In this document: positions 47,521 to 59,290 of the stretch, piece after piece
How the letters are laid out: the number at the start of each line of letters is the position of its first letter
How positions within the stretch are numbered: position 1 is the stretch's first letter
Assembly: GCA_028554755.1 (NCBI GenBank)
Contig: JAPTOF010000003.1
Location: 662,501 to 726,500, forward strand
From: Cordia subcordata
Lineage: Eukaryota > Streptophyta > Magnoliopsida > Boraginales > Cordiaceae
Length of the DNA: 64,000 bases
Direction of reading: 5' to 3'
Made by a program: the position numbers and the translations under genes
Notes under the pieces: model-generated
Told to the model about the DNA's origin: nothing
Databases searched by the model: none
Seen by the model: the letters and a program-made list of their open reading frames with translations, nothing else

Positions 47521-49583
47521 ATGTCGAAGAGAAGTAGCCAAGATTGCATCAGTGCCTTACCGGACGCCTTGCTGCTTCACGTTCTATCTTTCATGGGCAT
47601 GAAAGATGTGGTGAGAAGTAGCATCTTGTCAAAGAGATGGCGATATCTTTGGACCTGTGTCCCAACGCTTAGGTTTGAATTTGGAGAGACATCTCTGGAG
47701 AAGGTTGGTAAGTTTGTTGAATGGGTTAATAGAACGCTTCTTCTTTGCAATAATAATAGCAGTAATGCTATAGAAAAGTTTGTAGTTGATTTCTGGCACA
47801 ATGGTCGTTTCGCGTCGGATGTAGACAAGTGGGTTGGTTTTGCTGCAGAGAGAATGGTGGGAGAGATGAGTTTACGCCTGCTTAGCACTTGGCCTCAATC
47901 TCTAAGCTGCATCTCGTCTTTGACAAGACTCAGCATTCATGCTTGTAAATTTATTCCCAACAGAAGCTTAAGTTGGGCATCCCTTAAAACGTTAAAGATT
48001 TCGTTGGTGAAATTAAATGATGGTGTGATCTCAGAGATATGTTCTGCGAGTCCGGGCCTGGAATACTTGAATTTGGATGAATGTTGGGGCGTTGACGGTT
48101 TAGATGTCAAGCATGAGACTTTGAAGGAGTTGGTAATATCTAGCTGGAGTAATGAACCTTATCCCTTTGGAATTTCATTGGAAATTTCAGCTCCTAAGCT
48201 CCAGAATTTACAAATTTCGGGACAGTTTAGACAAATTCGACTGAAGAATGTCTCATCTCTCCGTAAAGCCGAGCTCAGCCTTCCATTCGACTTCCCACCT
48301 ATTGAGGATGACTATGATTTGCTATATAATTTTTTCATTCAACTCTTTAGAAGCCTTCACCATGTAGAGGAACTTCAACTGTGTGTTCGGTGCATTCAGG
48401 TACTTCTTTCCTTTTCTAATTCATATCGGCATTGATATTTCAATCTGTGTATGCATAGAACAAGAAAGGTTTTGGCGCTAAATACATTGACCCATGTATA
48501 GTATCTCTTGTTGTCATCAATTGTTTGAATTTATCAATAAGCTACCCTGTTATAGATGTAGTATATATGAAATTCCTTTTTTAACCAAAAAGACCTTGAT
48601 GTTGTAAAGGTAATATACAAGTACATCAGATTGGACAAATTAATTGAGTCAAAGAGACAACACTATGCATGAACTCCAGGGTTGTTCTATGTCATTCGTT
48701 TACTTGTGTAAGACCATTCCAATTTAGCAAGGCCATTAAGCACCCATGGAGACCAAAATTACATGTAGGAAAAATTATTTAGCTATTGTAATGATTTTTG
48801 TTGCCAGCTCTTGTGTGCACTTATGTCACATCGCAGTTCTAGTAGTATTTCCACTGAGTGGCATTCATTTTGTTCTGCTCTCACCAATGGATTACCTCTG
48901 TGACTTTTCAATTGCATAGCGCCTCTATGATATAAATAGATATATTTGTAGAATTTTTGAAGTTCTCTGTGCTAGATCATACAATATTAAGTTTTACCTC
49001 ATATATGTGCATGTTCCTTCTGTTGGAGTGTTTATCTCAGTTCCAGTTTCCATTGGAGGACAAAGGTTTGCTATCACCCTTATCGCGTCTTAAATGTCTG
49101 AAGCTGAAAACAAAAATCAACAAATATGATATACCTGGTATTATAAGCCTACTGAGATGTTCACCAAATCTAGAGAAATTAGTCGTGTCCAAGATACAAG
49201 ATTACTTATTGGTAACCTTTTACTGAAGACCTTCAAGCACCTTGTCCACTGCATTCTAATCCTTCAATTTTTTTATAGACCTGAGATTTTACAGTTTGTA
49301 TATGAGTGGCTTTGTTTGCACTTTGTAGTATCCGATCACCCGAAGGTTTTCTAATCAAGTGGAGACTTATTGGAAGCTTGTGACAAGGATCGAGAAATTC
49401 CCCCTTGCTCATCTCAAAACTGTGAAGTTCTCTGGCTTTAATAAACTTGGAGATGTTGATGGACATGTTATTACACTGCTACGAGCTCTTGTGGAGAATG
49501 CTAACCTCGTGGGAGGGATAGTTATCAATATGGGAGAATACCAGATGTCTATCATGCCCCGTGATCTTTTGAGTATCAGATGA
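47521..49583 (+). CDS. F-box/LRR protein with FBD-like C-terminus
   Basis: Three exons, 47521-48399, 49041-49211 and 49329-49583, with GT/AG borders and preserved phase, encode 434 residues. The F-box is at about residues 7-45 (ISALPDALLLHVLSFMGMKD, then SILSKRWRYLW). Leucine-rich repeats follow (SLKTLKISLVKL, GLEYLNLDECW, LKELVISSW). The last exon (FPLAHLKTVKFSGFNKLGD, RALVENANLVGGIVIN) fits the FBD domain. F-box proteins bind SKP1 in SCF ubiquitin ligases, and the LRR/FBD part is presumed to recruit substrate. The target is unknown. The ATG at 47521 was chosen because the open frame upstream has no ATG. The gene lies where a duplicated unit would otherwise hold a SAP gene. A broken relative is at 45009-45318. 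Confidence 0.88.
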
Positions 49584-50209
49584 AATTTCCAAAGGAATAC
49601 ACAATGGTCATGGTGGATGATAATACACTCTCTCAAGTATCATTGCGGTCTCGTGTTTTTTCCCCTCTTTTTTTTCTTTCTTGTTTGCTTTGTTTTAATG
49701 GACCCGCAACTCCCTTCGGTCTCCTTTAGCTCTGGTGGGCGTGGTTCTGTAGTTCTTCTGGCCTTCCTTCATGTCGTAGCCTTAGCTTATCGACGAGTCT
49801 TGCATTAGATTAGATACATACAGCATTTTCTTTGACTCATACCTTGGAGAAGAACGTTCTTTGTTTGAGTTTGAAGTCATTACCTTGCGGGAGCCCCCTG
49901 GGCGAGACCCTTCTCTTCTTTATTATTTCCATATGGTATGTTTCTGTTGCGTGGAGTGTGGGCTTCTACATACTCGTAGGAATTAGGAACTAGGATCCTG
50001 CTCAATTGGCTGTGTTATATCAAGTTATATTATGTATTCGACGGTGCAGTTATTGTATTTGTGGCTATGGTGCAAAATATTTTCTGATCTTAATCGTCTA
50101 GCAGTGGAACATTTTCTGATCCAACCATCCAGCAATGGTTCGTTTTACCATGTGTAATTTGGATTCTTGATTAACAAATAATTTGTAGGTTCAGAAAGGC
50201 TTTCATTTT

Positions 50210-50600
50210 CCCATTCATTATATTTTAACTCAGATCATCAAGTATATTACGGTTTAAATGTTCTCAACAGCTTTCCCTATATATATTTTGATTCATTCAT
50301 AATCAAATGTGTTAGGATTTAAATATCCTTAATAAGGTCGCTCTACTAACCTTGGATATGTTACTCAGTAATATATATAGATTCATTATCATTAGTTCAT
50401 ATATCATGATTAATGCAGATTTGGATAGAGTTTTCTTGTTTGAGTAGTCAATTTTTTCTTCTGTTCTTTAATTTGAAATTATTATAACTTTACCGGATTT
50501 AAAGAAAACACTAGAAAATTACTCCACGCATCAGTTGTATATGTTGGTAAAAAGTAAATATTTTACTTGTGTTCTAGAAATAAAAAATCAAATAAAGCCC
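50210..50600. repeat. SAP 3' tail repeat, copy 3
   Basis: About 390 bp similar to 45340-45750. It lies about 620 bp downstream of the F-box stop codon with no SAP coding remnant before it, so the duplicated unit was truncated or fused here. Confidence 0.85.
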
Positions 50601-50939
50601 CGAATAGGCGTGCTTTTTCTTCCTCTTTTTTTGGGAGGAGGAAAACTCCTACTCTCATGAGATTCAAATTCAAGACATCACTCCTAAGAGAGATAGTTTT
50701 CATCACTTAAGCTATTCCTTGATTTAAAAGACAAGTATGCTTTTAACAAAAGAAAAAAGAGAGAGAAAGAGAGAGATATGCAAGACATATATGCAAGTTA
50801 TTCTATGATCTATTATTGGTAGGAGGTCAAGCAACCCAAACGACTAATTGGATAATATTTTTTTTAAATTTAAGACGTTAATTATAAAAAATAAAATATA
50901 AAAGCATACTTTAAAAACTATTAAACTTCTCGCCCTTTT

Positions 50940-51240
50940 AACTTTTTCTCCAAACTCCAACTAAAGATTTATTCACAGGTCAATGCTTATAAGGCTACTT
51001 ATCATGGATGCAAAAATTGCATTTATTGGCGATAAGGAAGCTTTAAAGATAATTTGGTTCTCTTAATTAACTATTATTGTTGTCTTAATAGGTCATGCCT
51101 TGTGTACCAATTATTATAATTATGTAGTAAAAGTATAAATAATTTAATAACGGGTGATCAGATTGAAATTTTTGCATTGAATACTAAGCCAAATTTTATT
51201 TTCTGCCACCCCTGGGCTGACATGGGAATGATACAGCCAA
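50940..51240. repeat. Cluster spacer repeat, copy 3
   Basis: It matches 46190-46540 nearly throughout and is interrupted at 51243 by a T run. It lies upstream of SAP2. Confidence 0.85.
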
Positions 51241-51975
51241 TTTCTTTTTTTTTTTTTTGATAACATCAAAAAATCAATCAACACGAAAACATTTTTCAAT
51301 CAATGGTAAAATTTTAGTTAAAAATGAAAGAAAGAAATGAAAATATTTCTAGCTTGACAAGGAGACAAAAATGTGTTCCACGCAATAAATACTTTATTAG
51401 TTAAGTAGAAATAAAATATAATATGTAACAAAAATAATGCTAGACAACTTTTTTTTTTATGTATTTATATATTATTGGTAGACAACTTTTATAATTTACT
51501 TAGATATAAAATATAAATATATTTGGTAAATTTTAATTTTTAACAGATTTTCAACACTGATCTCAACTTTTTAGTTTTGAGTAAAATCAAATAATATTGA
51601 AAAGAAAAATGGAAATGGAGTGGATAAAAGAGGAGAAAGAAATACATATGTGAAATTTATTTGGTTAGAAATTTTTTTTTTTTTTTTGTATGAGTAAAAG
51701 GGGAAGGACTAAAATTTTTTTAGAGGAAAAAGGTGAAAAGATATGATTGACCTAAATTAAAAAAAAAAAAAAAGTATATATAGATTTTAAGTATTGACGT
51801 AGAGAAGATGTCTATTTCGGGTGGAATTCCTACTTATAGAAGCACTGAGGTAATTGCACGTTTCCCTAAAACGCGGAAAGATTCCTAGAAATCCCAGTCT
51901 ACTTTGGATTTGCTGCTTACAAGAAAAAGGACTTGAAATCCCGGTCTACATAGCATTTACTTAGGATTTGTTGGT

Positions 51976-51983
51976 TATAAAAA
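51976..51983 (+). promoter_or_regulatory. TATA box of SAP2
   Basis: TATAAAAA lies 180 bp upstream of the SAP2 start, in a context shared with the SAP1 promoter. Just upstream, a segment around AAATCCC(A/G)GTCTAC is duplicated (about 51891 and 51937). Confidence 0.55.
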
Positions 51984-52155
51984 TATCAACACTTCCTCAG
52001 TTTTTAAACATTACACTCTTAAGATTTTCTTAAACATTACACTCATATAAGATATTCCAACGCCGCCGCCATTCTAGGAAACATAAGAACAGCAACTGGG
52101 GAGCACTTTTTCGCAGTAAATTCATCAACAAATTCTCCATAAAGCTTTCAACAAA

Positions 52156-52482
52156 ATGGTTTCTTGTAATAATACAAGTTGCAATAATTTATATATTGTT
52201 TTAAACAACCCCAAGAGTCCTTTCTTGTGGGTTAGAAATGCTGCGAGGGCTAATGCAACTCCTACTTACAATTGTTCGGATGTGAAGAAGAAGAGATGCT
52301 TGTGCTGCAAGAAAAAGGTTGAGCTAATGGAATTCAGCTGCCGTTGCGGTGGAACGTTTTGCCGGATTCATCGGTTCCCAGAGGAACATGCTTGCTTGTT
52401 TGATTACAAGGCTGCCGGCCGTGATGCCATAGCGAAACAAAATCCAGTCTGTAAGGCGGACAAGCTCGACCAGAGGATTTGA
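52156..52482 (+). CDS. SAP2 (local name): AN1-only SAP paralogue that has lost the A20 finger
   Basis: A single exon of 108 residues. The AN1 finger is complete (CLCC, CRCGGTFC, IHRFPEEHAC) and the C-terminus QNPVCKADKLDQRI equals that of SAP1. The N-terminus MVSCNNTS aligns with MDSCDNQE of SAP1. The next aligned part is CNNLYIVLNNPKSPFLWV against CNNQALDNNPKTNPFPWV, so the roughly 35 residues with the A20 finger are missing as a precise in-frame internal deletion. The frame is open with conserved AN1 ligands, so the gene may still be expressed. Without A20 it is expected to lack the ubiquitin-binding finger. The start is the first ATG. Confidence 0.9.
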   Translation: MVSCNNTSCNNLYIVLNNPKSPFLWVRNAARANATPTYNCSDVKKKRCLCCKKKVELMEFSCRCGGTFCRIHRFPEEHACLFDYKAAGRDAIAKQNPVCKADKLDQRI

Positions 52483-53520
52483 CTATCGCATGGTCACGTG
52501 TTAAGATTTGGATCTTCTTGTAACGTAATTTTAAACCCCAACAGTGCCATAACAATCTAACGAAATAACTCTAAGAATGGCGTTCACCTGATCTTTGTTT
52601 TGTTTGTATGTTGTGATGATGCAGATCAGAACTAGCCACGGTATACAATTACTTTACTTTGTGTTTAATTAGTAGTCGAGTTTTTCTTTTTCCTTCTGTA
52701 ATTATTGCACATTCTATTGATTGAGAAAACAATGAAGTTCTTCTACAATTGAGTTTAAAGATGTTGTCTTGTGACAATTCTCGGGGAGAAAATGTTCTGT
52801 GTATCTACTGCGTTATCTGTGCACGTCTGAGCAGTTCAATTTATAATTGGCCACTAAAATGTGTTATACCACATTAAAAAACAATATATAAATATATTTA
52901 AATATATTTGACATATGACTTGATGTTTTGATGAACCATGAAAGACGAAGACGTGACAAACGAAGGAACTTGGAAAAGGATGTGGCGCTTGTAAGTTATT
53001 TTAAAACAAATGGTTTCATTAGCAATAAAAATAAAAAAAGATAAACATACATAAAATAAATAATAAAGTTGCTTGTCCTTCTTCTTTTTTTCCCCCCTTA
53101 AGTTCTAAAAAGCCAAAAAAAATAAAAACCGGGAGAACACTTTTTTGAAGTAACTTCAAAAATAAACTTTTATTTTAACAAACACGTGCTAAATTAAATT
53201 GGACTCTAAACTAATTTAACTTGAAAGCCAATAGAGACACCCTGTTAAATATTTCCACTTTATTATCAGATGTTATTGTACCAATATGTAGTGGAGAAAG
53301 AAATAATGTGATAGAAAGAATGTGATCTAGTCATTGACAATTCATCTATACATGCAACCGCACTGTAATAAGAGTTTACAAAGCCAGCCATCTATTTGCA
53401 CATGAAAAAATCTGCTTTTGTAATCCCATGCATTAAATTAGGCATAACATAGTGGTGAAGCTTCCAACTGGTGGAACAATAGGTGCAATACTGAGTAGGG
53501 CAGATATAATCAGTCTACTA
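52483..53520. other. Intergenic after SAP2
   Basis: The probable 3' untranslated region of SAP2 is followed by A/T-rich DNA. No gene is seen. Confidence 0.45.
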
Positions 53521-54675
53521 TCTCCAACAAGATACCCTGTAAGATGATGGCAAGGATTCTCAGAGGTGTGATTATTGCCACTTCGGGCATTATTGATGAT
53601 GAAGATGAACGAGATGAGATTTCAGAACCAGAGCTGATCATCGCAAGCTTGAATCCGATTACTCCTCCAGCCCGACTCCACCATCCCGGAAAATGGCCTA
53701 ATGTCAACCTTGGAATCTCAAGTAGTGTTCTCATGGAGCAAACTTTCCGGATTGATATGAATACTGGACTCAAGCAGTGTTTCCCTTCACTGATTTCTCA
53801 ACCAGAAAGTGGTCTATGCAGCTACGCAACTGGAACAGGTCTTGCTGGGGAATCGCTCTTTCCTGCACTTACACTCCTCATGCAAGTTTCCTCGAAAAAG
53901 TTAGCATCCAAGACGAGAAAGATACTCAGCTAAAGTTATAAACTGAAGATCTCAATTTTAACAGCAACTGCGGCATCAAATAAGATGGCCACTCAATTGC
54001 AGACCTAAGAAGGATGAGCGGAAGAAAAAGTTATTGAAGGAAAGCCATCATACTATTACTAATCCCTTGATGCTAAATCTCCTTCCTTCTGTTTTCCAGC
54101 TTCTCTGGACTCCGAAGACAGAAGACCATAAACAATCAACAATAACTATAAGTATTCAAAAGGATATATTTCAACTCCTGCTCTTTCCGCATTACACGAC
54201 ACCAAAAACATGCAAGATCGACACTCTCGGGGAAACATCTTTCTTACCTGACTATCCATAACAGGGAGTTGTGAAGAGGAATGAATCGGATGCTGTGTGT
54301 TTGAAGCCAGCAATGGCATGAGGAATGCAACAGAAATGGAAAACGCAGTTTCGACCAGAAGTTGAGTGTAGTTTACAATGTGATACATTAATCCACGTAC
54401 CAGTATCATGTCTGCTTTCCCTTTCCCCAGACATAGCACTATGTATTCTGTAAAAAGAAAGGGCAGCACAGTGCACAATCCCCTTGCTATAAGCAAGGTA
54501 CAAATTAGGAACAGGACCTCTTTGTGATATGTAAGCAACTGAAATTCCAAAATTTGCCAAGGATCCATCATAGATAAGACTGATTCTGGCAACCACAGGA
54601 GGTCAAATATGCAATTCATAATATTGAGTAATACATAAGAAGAATTTAGCCCCAGTTTTTGCAGTATGTAATGTT
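53520..54675 (-). other. Downstream region of the ACS-like gene, possible 3' untranslated exons
   Basis: On the minus strand a strong donor-like CAG|GTAAGA (about 54247) and an acceptor-like TTTAG (about 53937) suggest a spliced 3' untranslated region of the ACS-like transcript. The region is less A/T rich than ordinary intergenic DNA here. A plus-strand open frame of 129 codons at 53544-53933 has no recognisable domain. Transcript evidence would be needed to decide. Confidence 0.3.
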
Positions 54676-57600
54676 TCAAGCAGGATGTTTGCAAGTTTCA
54701 ACAACTTTGCGAATACGTTCTACCACTACGGGAATATCCTTTTCACATAATGTGGTAAAACAGCATCTGAACCATCCAGGTTCTATGCAATGACAAGCTG
54801 AGCCAGGGGTGACATTTATTTTACCTACAGTTAAGAGCTTATCCCATAGCTCAAGCTCCCCCTTCTCATTGTAAGGGTGGATTAATCTGCTCATATTTAC
54901 CCAACAGTAAAACCCTCCACTGCTCTCTGCACATTCAATTCCCAATTCCTTCAAACCTTCCACAAATAGGTCATACATTGTTTTCATTCTCTTCCTGTTG
55001 ATGCTAAAGTAATCTCGAGTGAATCTTGCATCTGAAAGCATTGAGATGAGCAGCCGCTGAGTTGGGACTGAGATTGATGAAAATCTGGTTAATTTCTTGG
55101 ATGCTGCCAAAACATTCTCATTGGATGAGCAAATAACACCAGCTCTAAATCCCGGAAGAGATAAGTCTTTTGATAAACCATATATTATGTGAACCCGGTC
55201 CCTGTCAGAATCTTCCGTGTCAAGGACTTCAGCAATGCTCACAAATTCTTCATTCCCAAATGTTGAACCTGCAAATATTTCATCACATATGATATGGATG
55301 TTCTTCTCTCTAGCAAAATCCACAAGACCATAGAGCATTTCTCTGGTTAGCATGTTCCCAACAGGATTAGAAGGATTTGAAATAAGTATTCCTTTGACTT
55401 TTTGTCCTCGCTTTTTTGCTTGGTTAAATGCCTGATCAAGCGCAGTGACACTTAACATGAAATTGTCAGAACTGCGACAATGAACAGGTATGAGCTCTAC
55501 ACCAGTTCGAAATTTCACGTCTCTATCAAAACTGCAGATTTCATGATCTGGTTAATACACTATCCAAGAAAAGTAAAGGGGGCAGGGGGAAACTCGGAGA
55601 GATAAATAAAGCAAACTTGCAGAGAAAAGATCTAAAGAGTGAAAACAGGGATGACTATTACCCAGGGTAATAAGGGGTCGGGATAAGGAATGCATTTCCT
55701 TGGTCTGCCAAACAGAAGGAAAGAATCTCAACGGCAGGGGTTGCGCCAGATGTTAAAACAATATGCGATGGGTCAAACGAAACTGAGTTCCCCATGGCCT
55801 GAGACATGAAACCAGTCATGGCCTGCAAAAATTCAACTGCCCCACTTCAATCCAAGTCCATGGTATCCATAGGCAATCAATATCATCATAATAAAATAAT
55901 AATTCGCTAATTACAGAGATAACACTAAAACTGGAAAAAGATTATTAGTCTTCTGACAACAAAACTAGTTAACTACAAATTAGACACAATAAACACGTAT
56001 ATAAAAAAAACAAATCAGTTCCTGCAAATTGAACACTTCATCGAAATGCTTCTGTGTTGAAGTTGTCATAGACATGCTCATATTATTTATAGTCTCTCAA
56101 CGCAACCCTAAATGCAGGCGCATTCTCTTGACTAAGCTCTTGCACATGAAAATGTTCTTTCAATCGTGTGGCATTGAGACTCCAACTCAAAACTTTTGCA
56201 CTAAATGGACCTAACACAATGAATATTAACCAGCTAGAAGAAAAAGCTTATAACTTTTATCTCAATACCTAAGCTTTCTCAATGGCACCCTTACAAGCAG
56301 AACTATAGTGCTCTGTTTAGCCCTTGCATACAGAAGTATCTTTCCAAACGAGTAGTGTTCGGACTCAAACTCATAAGCTTCCGTGTTAACCCTAGTTTAA
56401 TAACAAATTATAGCCAACTTCATCCCAAATACTTAAACCTTCATCTAAATACTTAAACTTCTAATCTTTAAATAGCAATTTGATAAGTCCAAAATACTTT
56501 TTAAATCCATGATTATTTGTGCTTGATTTTGGAATTAGATGCTTCCTTATTGATGTTATTTCTTGTATTTTGGCATAAATAGGCTTGGAAAAGAAGATGG
56601 AATTAATATATATGGATTTAAGGGACTTTTCAACATGTTTGGAGCTGTTAAAATTAATTTTTCCACCTTGGAAGCTAGCCTAAAAGTTCTACGCGGGATT
56701 GACCAAGTTTGACCGGGAATTGGAAGATGTTTTGCACGTTTCTTGGAGAGGAATTGTCAACCAAAAATAAGTATTAGTTCTAAAAGGAAAATTAATATTT
56801 TGGAAGAGTTTTATTTTAACAAGGATTAGATTTTTGGTTATTTACCTTTTCATTTTCATTAGCGTTAAAAGATTTTCCTTATCTGAAAGGACTCCTAGGT
56901 TAGATATTTTTCTATAAATTCTCTAGGGAATTACGTAGGAAGGAGGAACCTTTTATTCATTATTTTTTTCAGCAAATATTTTTTCTTTCTTCTAGACTTC
57001 TAATCGTCAGATTTTTATCCTAGTCGGGATTAATTCAAAGTTTATGGTTCTAAAAAATTTGTGAGATTTAACTGATTTTCTCCATTTGCTTTATTTTAGT
57101 ATTTGTGTGTTTACTGTTTTAAGAATTAATATTATCTTGTGATTGTTCAATTTGCTGGCGATTATTCAATTGCTTGATAATAGGTAGCCAAATAGATTAA
57201 TTAATTAATTAATCTAAAAATAGTCGTAACTAAGTCTCCTGTGTAAACACATAATCTAATTGATCTAATTGAGTGATTGCCGCGAGAGAATCGACTTTTA
57301 GAATCAGGTCTTTCTAGAATCTAGTTCTGCCATTAGACAGACCTTGCGGGCATCTTCGGGGTTAAACCATCTAATAGGTAAGACGATAGTGGGAAAAATC
57401 GTAGAGGATTTAAACCATTATCAACACTGAAAGGAAAGATGAGGTTGTTAGGCCGTGCCAACGACCATAACTGGTTTATCAAAATAGGCAAAAGTCATCT
57501 TTGTATTTAGGATCAAATTTGTAGGCCTAAACGGAGAATACACCCTCGGCTAGATAGTTTATCATTTAATTCTTTTTCTTAATTATCTTGCTTGATTTTA

Positions 57601-58435
57601 ATTTGTTATTAGTTCTTTAGTTTTATTTATTTATTTAATTTTAATTGTCAACCCCTTTCTTGTATTTTACTTGTTCTTTCACCTTGGCATAAAAAAATAT
57701 ATTTTAAATCAATCTCTGTGGGTTCAACCCTTCTTACCACTATTACAAATAGTGAGGTAGAGTAAAAACTTTATTTTTGGTGCATTCGACACCCATCACA
57801 ATTTATTTCATTTACTTGGTGTTTCTGGACATGTACATTACCTGTTTGAGCGCCATTAATCCATCAAAAGGTTGGTAACCAGCAATGCCATTAATATTCA
57901 ATCCATTACTGAGCATCGAATCGTTTAAATTCACCGAAAGCCATTTCTCAATCAAATCCAACGATAGCTTCAAATAAAACAACACAAAAATCAGTCTTTT
58001 ATATTCTTTCAAAAGCAAAAAGATAGGATGATAATGACGTCATAAATAAAAAAATAATACCTTATTTTCAGCTAAACCTAGCTGAATAACACCATTAGGG
58101 TTCATCACTTCATCGTACTCATCTCGTCGGGCCCTATCAAGCCCAATGTAGTACGGCGAATCATCTTCGGGCCTGGCGATGGCGCAGGCCCTGTTGGACA
58201 CGTGGGCCTTCTCGATAGACCCACGCGTCGACAAATTTAGCCGGGAAGCTGACCGGGACAGCTCAGGCAGGTTGGTGGATGACGTGGAGGGCGACGGAGG
58301 ATTGCCGGACGGCGGAGAACGGTGTCGTTTGAGGTAGAATTGGAGGAAGTAGAAGAGAGCGCAAGGGATTAAGGAGCCGAGGAGTAGGCCGCCTCTGCCT
58401 TGGACCACGCCTTGTAAGGGGACTATCAGCCTCAT
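54676..58435 (-). CDS. ACS12-like: ACC synthase-like aminotransferase, ACS10/ACS12 type
   Basis: Four exons, 58435-58061, 57967-57842, 55822-55662 and 55531-54676, join in frame and encode 505 residues from the chosen ATG. Family landmarks are [39 protein letters not shown] and the PLP-lysine motif [12 protein letters not shown] (Lys near residue 342). The N-terminus [16 protein letters not shown] plus a hydrophobic stretch ([16 protein letters not shown]) is specific to the ACS10/12 group. In Arabidopsis, members of this group behave as aminotransferases and lack ACC synthase activity, so a role in ethylene synthesis should not be assumed. The frame is open about 70 codons upstream without an ATG (see findings). 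Intron 2 contains a 1.3-kb solo LTR. The neighbouring RAR1 gene matches Arabidopsis order. Confidence 0.92.
56481..57798. mobile_element. Solo LTR in intron 2 of the ACS12-like gene
   Basis: A 1318-bp sequence starts TGATAAGTCC and ends ACACCCATCA, with TG...CA termini and a short TGAT/ATCA inversion. It is flanked by a perfect 5-bp duplication CAATT (56476-56480 and 57799-57803). There is no internal retrotransposon coding sequence, so it is a solo LTR left by recombination. The motif CTCTGTGGGTTC near the 3' side is of a type seen in long LTRs. Whether it is Gypsy or Copia is not determined. It does not disturb the flanking splice sites. Confidence 0.87.
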
Positions 58436-58625
58436 GCCTGTGCTGCTGCTTGAGGGTCGGGTCTTTTGCGGGTCGAGTCGTCGTGGTTGTCCTCCGATGG
58501 TGGATATGGATTCAGGTCTCGGGTTTGGGTCATCTGATGGGGGTTTGGAGGGGATTGTGTGTGTTTCAGGTTTGAGGTGGTTGCTTGGGTGGTGAGGGGA
58601 GATGAGATTCTGTTGGAGAGAAGTT

Positions 58626-59290
58626 TCTTCTTCTTTGTTTGCATTAAATGACACAAATGCCCTCCACTAATTACTCTTTTCTTGGTCAGACCCTCTACTA
58701 ATTACTCAAGCTGGACTTTTCATTCTTGCCATATGGGGACGCGATGTATATTGTGCTTGTTATATATTTACCTGAAATCTTAAATGTGAAAAATATATAA
58801 ATTATTTGAAATTTTAAATATGCAAAGCATTTAAAAGTATAAAATTATATTATGTACTTTTCGTATTTAAGATTTTAAAATTTTCAATGTTGCAAATTTT
58901 TAGTGTTTCTTTTTTTGCAAAGAATGAAAAGTTCAAGAATTTTACTTTTTTACCCCCCATCAAATGAAATTCCCTTTTTGGTCTTTTGTCAATTGCAAGC
59001 GATTAGAGAATTACTATCTTAACCATTTATATCAGTTTGGAATGAAGGTTTCTTCTTTGTTTGCTTAGATGACTCAAATGCCCTCCATTAACAATTACTT
59101 GAGCTGGACTCCTTCATTCTTCGGGGTGACGCAATGTAATTTTTCATGCTTGCAAAAATTTAGGTTCTTTTTTTCTTTCAAGGTTAATCTTACATTTTTG
59201 CCCCCATCAAGAAGAAATTCTTTTTGTTCTTTTGTCAATTGAGGGCCATAGAAAGTTACTCTTATAACCATTTGTATCATATTGGACGTT
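58626..59290. repeat. Tandem duplication upstream of the ACS12-like gene
   Basis: The segment from about 58626 (TTTCTTCTTCTTTGTTTGC, AAATGCCCTCCA, GAGCTGGACT-like) to about 59035 (CCCCCATCAA, GGTCTTTTGTCAATTG, TTAACCATTTATATCA) is repeated, shortened, at about 59045-59290 with the same motifs in the same order. It overlaps the 5' leader of the gene, so leader and promoter sequence exist in two diverged copies. Confidence 0.75.

Noticed and set aside
54146..54694. A 182-codon minus-strand frame after the ACS12-like stop
   Set aside because: It overlaps the end of the true frame out of phase. Its Leu/Ile-rich composition and lack of homology suggest a chance frame in the 3' untranslated region.
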